DNA of 64,000 nt from assembly GCA_001777665.1 (NCBI GenBank), contig MFEQ01000004.1, positions 141,787-205,786 on the forward strand, in the 5' to 3' direction. Both the position numbers and the translations under genes were made by a program. Positions 27,250 through 34,683 of the stretch are shown piece after piece. The DNA comes from Candidatus Doudnabacteria bacterium RIFCSPHIGHO2_02_FULL_42_25. GTDB taxonomy: Bacteria; Patescibacteria; Doudnabacteria; UBA920; O2-02-FULL-48-8. Numbering within the stretch: the stretch's first letter is position 1; the number at the start of each line of letters is the position of its first letter. The notes beneath the pieces were generated by a model. That model was not told the origin of the DNA and did no database searches. It saw only the letters and a list, made by a program, of their open reading frames with translations.

Positions 27250-27768
27250 ATAGCACAGAAAACTCGCATCAACAACCAAATACGTGTTCCTGAAGTTCGG
27301 GTCATCGATGACGGCGGCAAAATGGTCGGCATCATGAAAATCGAGGACGCTTTGGCTCTAGCCAAAGAAAGAGAAGTCGATTTAGTCGAAATCTCCCCTC
27401 AAGCCCGCCCTCCAGTAGTCAAACTTCTGAACTACGACAAATACCGCTACCAACAGGAAAAATTGGCCCAGGATGCCAAAAAAAAGGCCAAAAAGATCAT
27501 GGTTAAAGGGATCCGACTTTCGGTCCGGATTGGCGAACACGATTTGAACTTCAAATCCAAGCAAACTATCGAGTTTATCGGTGAAGGTAATAAAGTCAAA
27601 GTAGATGTAGTGATGCGCGGCCGCGAACAGGCCCACCCTGAATTAGCCTTTGAATTAATTAAGAAATTTCAATCATTAATCAGTGTCCCCTTTATCACGG
27701 AAACTGGACCCACTAGAATGGGCAACACCGTCTCGATCATTGTCGGACCACAGACGAAAGGCGTCTAG
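27250..27768 (+). CDS. infC: Translation initiation factor IF-3
   Basis: IF-3 prevents premature subunit joining and checks start codons. The conserved sequence RINNQIRVPEVRVID lies upstream of the first standard ATG (27322), so the gene must start earlier. The frame is closed by TAA at 27244-27246. The only initiator-like codon in between is ATA at 27250, giving MAQKTRINNQ. A rare start codon is a known IF-3 autoregulation device (AUU in E. coli). There is no SD. The rest, including SIRIGEHD-like SVRIGEHDLNFKSK and the C-terminal domain, is complete. It heads infC-rpmI-rplT-map. Confidence 0.93.
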   Translation: MAQKTRINNQIRVPEVRVIDDGGKMVGIMKIEDALALAKEREVDLVEISPQARPPVVKLLNYDKYRYQQEKLAQDAKKKAKKIMVKGIRLSVRIGEHDLNFKSKQTIEFIGEGNKVKVDVVMRGREQAHPELAFELIKKFQSLISVPFITETGPTRMGNTVSIIVGPQTKGV

Positions 27769-27775
27769 CGTTAAA

Positions 27776-27835
27776 CGGCAGCGCAACGCGTATCGGTAAA
27801 CGTGAGACGATACGCGCGGCGCCGACGAATAACGA
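27776..27835. repeat. Palindromic element, family B
   Basis: AGCGCAACGCGTATCGGTAA with its mirror GACGATACGCGCGGCGCCGA fills most of the gap between infC and rpmI, where a longer leader is usually not found. Confidence 0.85.
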
Positions 27836-27850
27836 CTAACGCATAAATAC

Positions 27851-28042
27851 ATGCCCAAGCAGAAAACCAATAAAAGAGTGGCCAAAACTTTCTGGAGAAC
27901 GGGAAGCGGCAAAATCATGCACCGCAAATCCGGCCAGGCTCATTTTAATTCTAGAGAATCCGGTAAAACCACCAAGAATAAACGTCGAGATTTAGTAATG
28001 CACAAGACCAACATAAAGCTTGGTCTAATCATGGGAAAATAG
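27851..28042 (+). CDS. rpmI: 50S ribosomal protein L35
   Basis: 63 residues beginning MPKQKTNKRVAKTFWRTGSG, with the basic L35 pattern (KSGQAHFNSRES, KNKRRDL). It is the second gene of the infC operon and has no SD. Confidence 0.96.
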   Translation: MPKQKTNKRVAKTFWRTGSGKIMHRKSGQAHFNSRESGKTTKNKRRDLVMHKTNIKLGLIMGK

Positions 28043-28124
28043 ATTTACGAAATACGAATCAGTACGAATATACTAATGGTTTACCGATTCGTATATTAGT
28101 AACAATTAGTAATTAGTAAAATTT

Positions 28125-28469
28125 ATGACGAGAATAAAAAGAGGCGTCGCTGCTTCAAAGAGACGCAAATACATCTTAAAAAGAACCAAGGGTTTCACTA
28201 ACCGCCGACGCACCAATGCGATCGCGGCAAAAGAAGCTCTACTTCACGCTGACTCATATGCATATGCTCATCGTAGACTTCGCAAACGAGACTTCCGAAA
28301 ACTCTGGACCATCCGTATCAACGCTGTTGCTCACGAACAAGGATTGTCTTACAGCAAGCTCATGAATAAACTTCACAAAAATAAAGTTGGCATCAACCGC
28401 AAGATGCTCGCTGAATTAGCAGTCCGCAATCCTAAGGCATTTGAAAAAATCGTTGCTGCGATAAAGTAG
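28125..28469 (+). CDS. rplT: 50S ribosomal protein L20
   Basis: 114 residues with L20 motifs MTRIKRGVAASKRRKYILKR, GFTNRRRTNAI and AVRNPKAFEKIV. It lies 82 bases after rpmI, the gap holding ACGAAT/ATTCGT microrepeats (28045-28100). Its stop nearly abuts the map start. Confidence 0.97.
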   Translation: MTRIKRGVAASKRRKYILKRTKGFTNRRRTNAIAAKEALLHADSYAYAHRRLRKRDFRKLWTIRINAVAHEQGLSYSKLMNKLHKNKVGINRKMLAELAVRNPKAFEKIVAAIK

Positions 28470-28470
28470 C

Positions 28471-29157
28471 ATGGATAAAGTTCGAGCAATCACAAAGGGC
28501 TCCCAGATCATAGACCAAATCTACTGGGAGCTTTTAAATATCCTGAAATCAAAATCAGTTCAGACAGAAATTTCTCTCGCGAACTTCATCAAACGACGAG
28601 CAAAAAAATTAGGAGCACAAGGCATGGCCTTCCCCCCCATCGTCTCCTTCGGAGTGAGCGCAGTTGAAATTCATCATAAGCCTTCCAATAAAAAAATTAA
28701 CAAAAATAATTTCCTAATGTTAGACTTCGGTGTCAAGGTTTCACAATACTGTTCTGATTTCACACGCACGCTTTTTTTAGGCCGACCAAATTCTTTTCAT
28801 GAAAAAATTTACAATATTGTATTGAATGCGCAGAGAAAAAGTATCCGCCTAGTTGCCATTGGAAAATTCGGAGATGAAATAGATTTTGCAGCGAGACACA
28901 TCATCAACCAAGCTGGTTACGGAAAGTTTTACATCCATGGAACAGGACATGGAGTGGGTAAAAAAATTCACGAACTCCCCAACTTCAAACCAAACTCGGG
29001 TGATGTCGTTAAGAAAAACGATATAGTCACAGTCGAACCTGGAATTTACCTCCCTAAAAAATTCGGGATCAGAATCGAAGATATGGTCTGGGTCAAAAAC
29101 AAACCAAAAATACTTTCAAAAATTCCGACAGATTTCAAATCAATGATTATCAAATAG
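28471..29157 (+). CDS. map: Methionine aminopeptidase type I (M24)
   Basis: It removes the N-terminal Met. Metal ligands are visible: D in LMLDFGVKVSQYCSDFTRT (two Asp), H in GTGHGVGKKIHE, E in VTVEPGIYL and E in GIRIEDM. At 228 residues it is slightly short. It lies one base after rplT and ends the operon before a strong terminator. Confidence 0.93.
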   Translation: MDKVRAITKGSQIIDQIYWELLNILKSKSVQTEISLANFIKRRAKKLGAQGMAFPPIVSFGVSAVEIHHKPSNKKINKNNFLMLDFGVKVSQYCSDFTRTLFLGRPNSFHEKIYNIVLNAQRKSIRLVAIGKFGDEIDFAARHIINQAGYGKFYIHGTGHGVGKKIHELPNFKPNSGDVVKKNDIVTVEPGIYLPKKFGIRIEDMVWVKNKPKILSKIPTDFKSMIIK

Positions 29158-29196
29158 AAAAAACTAGGTGAGAGAGCCTAGTTTTTTCTTTTGTCT
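29158..29196 (+). terminator. Terminator of infC operon
   Basis: AAAAAACTAGGTGAGAGAGC with its partner GCCTAGTTTTTTCTTTT, directly after the map stop. Confidence 0.9.
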
Positions 29197-29655
29197 CTTA
29201 CGAGACGATCAGTCTGTCAGTATTTTGATAAGGCTAATCACGATTTTAGTGACGCCCTACGAACTGGCAAACTGGATTCTATCCCCTGTCCAGAACAAAT
29301 CTTCGGTGGTTAAGCCTAGTGATTGTGTTCCAGGCCGGAAATAAGCAACGTTTAAATATCTTTCTATCGATACAACATTAAACCATCCTTCATATGCTAG
29401 GATTGTTTAACCTCCTAAACTCGCTGCTTATTTGTCATTTATTTTTGTTTCTTGAAGCCTTGATATATCGCTGGTTTGATCCGTTTGGACCGGATGCTAT
29501 GCGAAACTCAACTCTCTACATATATTATAGCATATATTACTCCGACGCGCAAGAGCTTCAGTGGATTTTCATTCCAAATCTTGCGGTCGGAGCCCCGACT
29601 TCAATAAAAAATTAATTACAGACGTCGGGGTAGCAAATTTTTCGAGATTTGTCTA
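29197..29655. other. Intergenic region without a supported gene
   Basis: Several small hairpins are present: CTGGATTCTATCCCCTGTCCAG near 29270, and CCCCGAC...GTCGGGG between 29600 and 29632. The stretch CCAGGCCGGAAATAAGCA (29330-29347) resembles the conserved loop of SRP RNA but lacks its closing base pairs. A 73-codon open frame here has no homology or start signals that I can support. Confidence 0.5.
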
Positions 29656-29659
29656 GTAC

Positions 29660-29688
29660 TTGACACTCGTTTCTTGTAAGAATAGTAT
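29660..29688 (+). promoter_or_regulatory. Promoter of cobalamin-riboswitch-like leader
   Basis: TTGACA, 17-base spacer, TAGTAT, about 30 bases before the aptamer. Confidence 0.75.
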
Positions 29689-29716
29689 TAGCTTACGATC
29701 TTTAAAGTTTTTAACT

Positions 29717-29790
29717 AATCATTTCTAGTGCAAGCAGGGTGGAATTCCCTCACTGTGCCGCAACCGTAAAGTCGGGACCGAAAAATGATT
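29717..29790 (+). promoter_or_regulatory. Cobalamin riboswitch aptamer (short class)
   Basis: The core reads GGTGGAATTCC, CACTGTGCCGCAACCGTAAA, then GTCGGGACC. This follows the cobalamin (B12-box) consensus GGTGnAAnTCC...GCAACnGTAA...AGTCnGGACC. The aptamer is closed by AATCATTT (29717-29724) pairing with AAATGATT (29783-29790). The compact size (74 nt) fits the shorter cobalamin classes, which lack some outer arms. Two intrinsic terminators follow before the first gene, so control at transcription termination is expected. Confidence 0.8.
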
Positions 29791-29802
29791 ATCAACGCTT
29801 TA

Positions 29803-29834
29803 CACACTCCCGAGCAGGGGTGGGCGGATTTTTT
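29803..29834 (+). terminator. Expression-platform hairpin/terminator 1
   Basis: CACTCCCGAGCAGGGGTGGGCGGA followed by six T. The loop GAGCAG may act in the kissing-loop switch of cobalamin riboswitches. Confidence 0.6.
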
Positions 29835-29850
29835 GTTCAAAAAAAATTCT

Positions 29851-29884
29851 ACCCTCTTCTGTTCGGAAGAGGGTTTTCTTTTTT
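29851..29884 (+). terminator. Expression-platform terminator 2
   Basis: ACCCTCTTCTGTTCGGAAGAGGGT followed by a T-rich run (TTTCTTTTTT), 16 bases before the SD of the next gene. Confidence 0.85.
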
Positions 29885-29911
29885 CCGTACATGAGTTCCA
29901 AGGAGGACACC

Positions 29912-30229
29912 GTGAATCGACGTCAGTTCGTCAAAATCGGCGTGGCTGCTGGTGTTACAGTTGCCACTGCATCGTGTGGGAGTTCCGTCACCGGACCGAT
30001 CGCGGCCAGCACTGTTCCGTTGCTAACCAGGCTAAAGCAGCTGGGCCACACCTCTGCAAAAACAGTGCAATACAAGAACACTAACGCGTACATGATCGAG
30101 ATCGGTGGCACTGTCAACAAAACCTTCAAGGTCGGCAATGTGCTGCTTGGCGAAGGCCCTGTCGTCTCACCTACTCTGGACATGGCGAGATTCGAGGTTC
30201 CTATCGACGCCGAAGTAATCGTCTCTTAG
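29912..30229 (+). CDS. Small Tat-signal lipoprotein-like protein (105 aa)
   Basis: GTG at 29912 is chosen because a perfect AAGGAGG lies 5 bases upstream. The first residues (NRRQFVKIGVAAGVTVATASCG) give a twin-arginine motif, a hydrophobic stretch and a lipobox-like TASC. The rest is a small beta-rich domain. Codon use is GC-richer than in the core genes. The gene lies directly behind a cobalamin-riboswitch-like leader and ends in its own terminator, so a B12-related envelope role is inferred. I do not recognise the family. Confidence 0.7.
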   Translation: MNRRQFVKIGVAAGVTVATASCGSSVTGPIAASTVPLLTRLKQLGHTSAKTVQYKNTNAYMIEIGGTVNKTFKVGNVLLGEGPVVSPTLDMARFEVPIDAEVIVS

Positions 30230-30259
30230 GGGGAGCCTGTCTTCCCCATTTTCTTTTTT
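30229..30259 (+). terminator. Terminator after Tat lipoprotein gene
   Basis: GGGGGAGCCTGTCTTCCCC followed by ATTTTCTTTTTT, overlapping the stop codon. Confidence 0.8.
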
Positions 30260-30273
30260 AAAATTATAATTCC

Positions 30274-31560
30274 ATGAAAAAAATATTTATCCCTATCGTT
30301 TCTGGTTTGGTCGTAGCAATTCTAGTTACGACGAATTTAGTTAGTGCTGCCAATTTATCGCAAGCGATTTCCACTCTACCATCAGACGAAGAATGGTCGA
30401 TCATGGCGAGAGCTGTAGTCGGACAAAATTCTGGTGCTACGTATTTGCGTTCCCCTATTTCAGATGGAGTGGCAACTGATTATGAAAAACGAATTTTGGC
30501 GATCACAGCGATCGGAGAAAACCCATCAACTTTTGGTTCGGAAAATTTTGTAGCGAAACTTGAAGGTTTTTTTGATGGCAATCAAATAGGAGATGCGCAA
30601 CTGCTGAACGATGATATCTTCGGAGTTCTCGCACTAGCTTCAGCTGGAATTTCCGACAATGCCGTTTCCAAATCAAGACAATTTATTTTGTCCCATCAAA
30701 ATTCTGATGGTGGTTGGGGCTATGCCACTGGCATAGGTTCTGATTCAAACATGACCGCGATGGCAATAGCTGCACTTTCACATACTGGTAGCGTTCCGTC
30801 GAATGCATTTAATTATTTAAGCAGCACGCAGCATTCATCTGGTGGTTACGGATTTATTCCAGGACAAACTCCAGATGGAGCATCCACAGCCTGGGTAGTG
30901 ATGGGTTTGAATTCTGCGAATCGCACAGTTCCTTCAAATGCGATCCAGTTTCTCGATAGTCTTCAAACTTCCAATGGTTCTTTCAAATGGAAGCCTACCG
31001 ACGCCACAGGATCCGGCCTTGTCACAGCTTATGCGGTCATCGCACTTTCAGGACACGGGATACCGGTCAAAATTACCACAAATCCAACCCCTCCACCACC
31101 ACCTATACCAACGCCTTCTCCAGCTCCCAATCCCGCCCCAACACCAGCACCGTCTCCTGCACCCTCTCCAACACCTAGTCCGAGCCCTAGTCCAGCTCCA
31201 AGCCCATCCCCATCTCCTGCCCCTTCACCTACTCCGCCACCAATTTCCAATCAAGTCCACATCACGATTACTTTTCCAGGAAATTATATTATTAACAGCA
31301 ATATACCTTATAGCTCTAACCTTTCCGTTCTTCAATCATTGGTTGCAGCCAGCGATCAAATCAATTTGCTCTATGAAATAAAACAGACTGGACTAGGCCA
31401 GTTTGTATATAGTATCGATGGTTATAAACCAACAGGAACTTCCGGTTGGCAGTACGCTGTAAACGGATCAGCCCCCGATGTCGGAGCTGCTGATTATATA
31501 TTATCCAATCAAGATCATGTCCAATGGTTCTTCGGCTCCCCCGGCAGTACCCCTTATTAA
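30274..31560 (+). CDS. Secreted transcobalamin-like protein (alpha/alpha repeats + DUF4430)
   Basis: 428 residues with a signal peptide (1-25, ending VSAA). Residues 80-260 carry prenyltransferase/squalene-cyclase-type repeats (QNSDGGWGYATG, QHSSGGYGF, QTSNGSFKW), as in the alpha6/alpha6 barrel of transcobalamin and intrinsic factor. A Pro/Ser/Ala linker of about 55 residues follows. A C-terminal DUF4430 domain, related to the transcobalamin C-terminal lobe, completes it (SVLQSLVAASDQI, GTSGWQYAVNGSAPDVGAADYI). The same two-lobe order holds B12 between lobes in animals. It lies 45 bases after the lipoprotein gene; a TATAAT is 3 bases before the ATG. B12 capture is inferred. Confidence 0.75.
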   Translation: MKKIFIPIVSGLVVAILVTTNLVSAANLSQAISTLPSDEEWSIMARAVVGQNSGATYLRSPISDGVATDYEKRILAITAIGENPSTFGSENFVAKLEGFFDGNQIGDAQLLNDDIFGVLALASAGISDNAVSKSRQFILSHQNSDGGWGYATGIGSDSNMTAMAIAALSHTGSVPSNAFNYLSSTQHSSGGYGFIPGQTPDGASTAWVVMGLNSANRTVPSNAIQFLDSLQTSNGSFKWKPTDATGSGLVTAYAVIALSGHGIPVKITTNPTPPPPPIPTPSPAPNPAPTPAPSPAPSPTPSPSPSPAPSPSPSPAPSPTPPPISNQVHITITFPGNYIINSNIPYSSNLSVLQSLVAASDQINLLYEIKQTGLGQFVYSIDGYKPTGTSGWQYAVNGSAPDVGAADYILSNQDHVQWFFGSPGSTPY

Positions 31561-31561
31561 A

Positions 31562-31698
31562 CTCGGAGCGAGGACTGATTTTTTGGACGCTTTGCGGATT
31601 TCCTCAGAAATCGCAACGCGAATAAAAATCCACTTCAAAGGCAATTTGCAATAGAGATTTTTATGTTCACAAAAAATCCGGTCCGAGCGATATTCCGG
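31562..31698. repeat. Long imperfect palindrome
   Basis: The arms CTCGGAGCGAGGACTGATTT and AAATCCGGTCCGAGCG pair with each other. Nested pairs occur inside (GCGGATTTCC/GAAATCGC and AATAAAAATC/GATTTTTAT). It could be a MITE-like element or structured RNA. Intergenic, between convergent genes. Confidence 0.6.
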
Positions 31699-31844
31699 AT
31701 AAAGGTCTAGTCTAGTATTGGTAATCCTCAACCAAACTAAACCTAAATCCATCTGTTATTAATCTATCCTTTAGCAATTTAAAACAGAACTAGCATTATA
31801 TACAAATAAAACCAAAAATTCTTGTAAATTTTTGGCACCAACTC

Positions 31845-31877
31845 AAAACCCCGTGATAAACGGGGTTTTGCTCTTTT
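31845..31877. terminator. Intrinsic terminator
   Basis: AAAACCCCGTGATAAACGGGGTTTTGCTCTTTT between convergent genes. Confidence 0.85.
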
Positions 31878-32165
31878 CATCCTGATCTGAGATTTCAGAT
31901 TTTTTCCGTCCCGATAAATCGGAACCGAAATACTAGCCACTCGTAGTCATCTTTATAAGCCCACTATAATTCTTAACGAAGATGACTATTAAATTTTATG
32001 TCCCTCACTCCTTTCCTCTGAAATCTTATTCGCTTCCCCAAACGGACAAGATTTTTAATGGAGTGACTTTATTCTGTCTTATTGACCTTTTTTCCGCAAT
32101 GTACAAACTCAACAATTTTAGTTAGGTTATAAACACAATAATTTGACAAACTATGCACATTGGGC
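31878..32165. other. Intergenic region with inverted repeat
   Basis: TAGTCATCTT (about 31946-31955) is mirrored as AAGATGACTA about 27 bases further on. No ORF or RNA gene is supported in the rest. Confidence 0.5.
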
Positions 32166-33530
32166 TCAAGTAACATGTGTAAACGCAATTGCATCGGGAG
32201 CAAAGTCAGAAGTTTTCGTCAGTAATCCAGAGCGAATAGCAAATTCTCCGTATTTATTATTAATGGAATCCAGGACTGGGGTTAATGTCGCATTTCTATC
32301 GACAAAGAGAGACAACTGCTTGACTTTTGGAGATAAATATGTGAATCCTACGGCGATATGCATAACTTCACTAGGAAACTTCCATGCATCCCAAACTTTC
32401 AATGATTGTTCATACAACTCGAATCCGGTTTCTATAAATCCCTTTATTTTTCTGGATTTATGAAAATAACTACCCCGCCCGCCATCGCAAGCCTGATTAC
32501 AAACATGCCCCGTGCTCAGGCGTTGCGGGCAGGCATCAGTCAACGATACCGATAAATAAATACCAGAAGCCATCAACCCCTCTCTCCGCATCCTGCGCGA
32601 TGCTTTTTCAGCTAATCGCAGTATAACTGATTTTAATTTCTCTTTGTCAGTGGTGCGAAAGTTCAAAACCCAAGAATTCCCAAAGGATTTCTGAGATGTC
32701 TCTTTCAGATTGTCCCTCTCCCCTTGCGGGAGAGGGTGGCGCGAAGCGCCGGGTGAGGGGTAACCCAAGAACCCACCCTCATCTGTCACTAACGTGACAT
32801 CTTCTCCCGTCAAGGGAGAAGATTCTATAGAATCAATCTCTAACCCATTTACGCGCTGCCATATATCAAATCCGGGTTTGCCAAACAAACTAATTAAATT
32901 TTGCACGGGATAATCCAACAACTGCAATGGGCTGGTGATATTCAATTTTGCCAATCTTTTTTGCCAGCCTCGCGCAATACCCCATAAATCTGAAAGCTGC
33001 TTGTGTTTATAAATTTCTGGTAACTGATCGCGCCAGATCACGGTGAGTCCATCGGGTTTTTGCATGGCTCCGGCTAATTTAGCCAGGAATTTATTTTCTC
33101 CTATCCCGATGGAGCAAGTCAACCATTCCCCTATCTCTGATTTAATCCGTCTTTTAATTTCAGCAGCTATCAACAATCCTTTGTCATCTGGAATTTCTAA
33201 AAAAGATTCATCAATACTATAAGGCTCGACTGACGGACTATAATCCCGAAAAATTCTATTCATCTGATCATTCACTTCTCGATATTTATCGGGATCTGAC
33301 CTAGTTACGATAATATTTGGATAAATTCTTTTGGCTTTATAAATCGAGGTCCCTGTCCCTATCCCCAGTTTCTTGGCTTCTTTCGAAGTTCCGATCAGAC
33401 AACTGGTTTCATGCAAAGAATTTCCCACACCTAAAGGACGGCCTCGCCAGAGCGGATTTGCTTGCTGCTCTACTGAAGCAAAAAAAGAATTCATATCGAT
33501 AAGCATGGTGCGAGGAAGTCTAGTCGGCAT
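32166..33530 (-). CDS. dinB: Y-family DNA polymerase (DinB/ImuB-like)
   Basis: Start MPTRLPRTMLIDMNSFFASV at 33530. The palm motif IDMNSFFASVEQQ, the active-site YSIDESFLEI (D and E ligands) and the thumb/HhH region CSIGIGENKFLAKLAGAMQK are present. It copies damaged DNA. The little-finger part is enlarged by inserts translated from palindromic DNA: YPSPGASRHPLPQGERDN, and CPQRLSTGHVCNQACDGGRG near the C-terminus. It overlaps the upstream DUF6504-like gene by 11 bases. The inserts lie outside the catalytic core, so it may still be active. Confidence 0.88.
   Translation of the reverse strand: MPTRLPRTMLIDMNSFFASVEQQANPLWRGRPLGVGNSLHETSCLIGTSKEAKKLGIGTGTSIYKAKRIYPNIIVTRSDPDKYREVNDQMNRIFRDYSPSVEPYSIDESFLEIPDDKGLLIAAEIKRRIKSEIGEWLTCSIGIGENKFLAKLAGAMQKPDGLTVIWRDQLPEIYKHKQLSDLWGIARGWQKRLAKLNITSPLQLLDYPVQNLISLFGKPGFDIWQRVNGLEIDSIESSPLTGEDVTLVTDEGGFLGYPSPGASRHPLPQGERDNLKETSQKSFGNSWVLNFRTTDKEKLKSVILRLAEKASRRMRREGLMASGIYLSVSLTDACPQRLSTGHVCNQACDGGRGSYFHKSRKIKGFIETGFELYEQSLKVWDAWKFPSEVMHIAVGFTYLSPKVKQLSLFVDRNATLTPVLDSINNKYGEFAIRSGLLTKTSDFAPDAIAFTHVT
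32474..32536. repeat. Palindromic element (family A-like) inside dinB
   Basis: CCCGCCATCGCAAGCCTG mirrored by CAGGCGTTGCGGGCAGGC, in frame. Confidence 0.75.
32714..32760. repeat. Palindromic element (CCCTCTCCC type) inside dinB
   Basis: CCCTCTCCCCTTGCGGGAGA followed by a second hairpin GGCGCGAAGCGCC and GGGTGAGGGG, in frame. This sequence style is a common dispersed element in many bacteria. Confidence 0.85.
32784..32821. repeat. Two small hairpins inside dinB
   Basis: TGTCACTAACGTGACA and CTTCTCCCGTCAAGGGAGAAG lie directly after the previous element and are also translated. Confidence 0.7.
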
Positions 33531-33765
33531 AGGATTCGAGTAGTGTCCAAGATAAATTATCCGAGTTAAATTGGAGTTTAAAGTAATTAGTGTTATCGGA
33601 AACTGCGAAAAAATAGTACTTACTCCGACCTTCGAAGTTGGACCACGATAAATTAATCTTTTTGATAGGAATTTCCCGGCCATGCCAAAGAAACTTGAGT
33701 GGCAAAGTTTGATTCTCGCCGAATTTAACGATTACTTCGATTGGTTCATTAATTTCTTCCAACAT
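33520..33765 (-). CDS. DUF6504-like small protein upstream of dinB
   Basis: 81 residues. The pattern LPLKFLWHGREIPIKKINLSW, then a YYFFAV strand and W.LLESY at the end, resembles DUF6504, a small beta domain often encoded beside or fused to DinB/ImuB-type polymerases. It ends inside the first codons of dinB, so the pair is co-translated and may act together in damage tolerance. Its start codon follows the T-run of a terminator (33766-33788). Confidence 0.65.
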   Translation of the reverse strand: MLEEINEPIEVIVKFGENQTLPLKFLWHGREIPIKKINLSWSNFEGRSKYYFFAVSDNTNYFKLQFNSDNLSWTLLESYAD

Positions 33766-33788
33766 AAAAAGCGGCTTTCAGCCGCCTT
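33766..33788 (-). terminator. Terminator upstream of DUF6504-dinB
   Basis: GGCGGCTGAAAGCCGCTTTTT on the minus strand, ending the 33801-34094 gene. It abuts the next start codon. Confidence 0.8.
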
Positions 33789-33800
33789 AAATATTGTTTA

Positions 33801-34094
33801 CTATTTCGGGAACACTACTAAATTGCCTAATTCTTTAATGTCATTATCAGAAATCACATCTTTCTCTCTTAAAATCTCAGCCAACTTATTGACCTTCTCA
33901 TCTTCCTTGCGAAGTTTGGTAATTAAACCGCCTTCCATGTCCGCCACTTTATCTGTTAAAAAGGTCTTAGTAACCATCTGGGTTTGGATCTGATTTAAAA
34001 CCGGCTCCAAATTATTTTCCCAAACTTGTCCAAAACCTCCTATAACCTCTTCTCTTACTACTTGTTTTATTTGTTCTAAGTCTTTTTTGTCCAT
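33801..34094 (-). CDS. Hypothetical coiled-coil protein (97 aa)
   Basis: Starts MDKKDLEQIKQVVREEV. Heptad-like patterns run through most of the length (VREEVIGGFGQVWENNLEPV; KVADMEGGLITKLRKEDEKV). No membrane span and no catalytic motif. Similar short coiled-coil proteins are frequent in CPR genomes. It has its own terminator. The region 34095-34300 upstream holds two small hairpins (34166-34189 and 34198-34220) and no gene. Confidence 0.6.
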   Translation of the reverse strand: MDKKDLEQIKQVVREEVIGGFGQVWENNLEPVLNQIQTQMVTKTFLTDKVADMEGGLITKLRKEDEKVNKLAEILREKDVISDNDIKELGNLVVFPK

Positions 34095-34304
34095 ATTGTT
34101 CTTTCTGCCGCCGAAATTAGTGTCTTTTAATTCTAAAACTTAGTTACTTCAACGTCAAGTTATTAAAAAGCAGCTCTTGCGAGCCGCCTTTCGTTGCGTC
34201 CCGACTTTCGTCGAGGACAAGTATTTATTTTAGTGTCCCAACATTGTTGAAGACCCTTTCATTAATACATTTCTATTCTAAAAGGCCGGAAATCTTTTGT
34301 CAAT

Positions 34305-34332
34305 AAAAAAACCCAATAGCAAGCTACTGGGT
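34305..34332 (-). terminator. Terminator of 36-aa gene
   Basis: ACCCAGTAGCTTGCTATTGGGT followed by seven T and ATTG on the minus strand. Confidence 0.9.
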
Positions 34333-34340
34333 CACGATTT

Positions 34341-34451
34341 TTAGTCGCCAGCGAGGGTTTCCCAAAGAATGTCAATGTCTTCCTTGCTCCAGGGCTTCGG
34401 AGTCTTCGGCTTTTCCGCGCCTTTTTTCGGACGTCCTTGCTTCTTTTCCAT
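34341..34451 (-). CDS. Small basic protein (36 aa)
   Basis: MEKKQGRPKKGAEKPKTPKP then WSKEDIDILWETLAGD. The SD GGAGG lies 5 bases before the ATG, and there is a strong terminator 8 bases after the stop. The N-terminal half is Lys/Pro-rich (AT-hook-like GRPKKG) and the C-terminal half is a short acidic helix with two Trp. It may bind nucleic acid. It belongs to the group of SD-led, single-gene units. Confidence 0.65.
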   Translation of the reverse strand: MEKKQGRPKKGAEKPKTPKPWSKEDIDILWETLAGD

Positions 34452-34525
34452 ATTTCCTCCATTCGTAATTCGTTAAATTCGTAGTTTGTAGAAGATTGCC
34501 AACCATGGATCTGTTCTCGGCAATC

Positions 34526-34601
34526 AAAAAACCGCCTTTTCTATAGCGGCAGTGGAAACTTCTACAAACTCGAAACTACCGCTTTAGGTGGTAAGGCGGC
34601 T
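34526..34601 (-). ncRNA. Candidate structured RNA leader with terminator
   Basis: On the minus strand CCGCCTT pairs with AAGGCGG and is followed by six T. Inside, AGCGGTAGT pairs with ACTGCCGCT. This multi-helix unit ends about 75 bases before the start of the 36-aa gene. It could be an attenuator or a free small RNA; I do not recognise the class. Confidence 0.35.
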
Positions 34602-34683
34602 AAGCAACAAACCTGAATTTGTCACATATTTCGTGTTCATAAAAAGATTATATAATGTTCTGTTTTAATGGTCAAGAGTTAGG

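Noticed and set aside
29240..29370. Possible SRP (4.5S-like) RNA around CCAGGCCGGAAATAAGCA
   Set aside because: The AGG...GGAA...AGCA order is present, but the two base pairs that must close the GGAA loop are missing and no long helix was found.
29394..29615. 73-codon plus-strand ORF
   Set aside because: No start signal, no family pattern, and the DNA consists mostly of hairpin repeats.
30938..31381. 147-codon plus-strand ORF inside the transcobalamin-like gene
   Set aside because: Shadow of the Pro/Ser/Ala linker in another frame.
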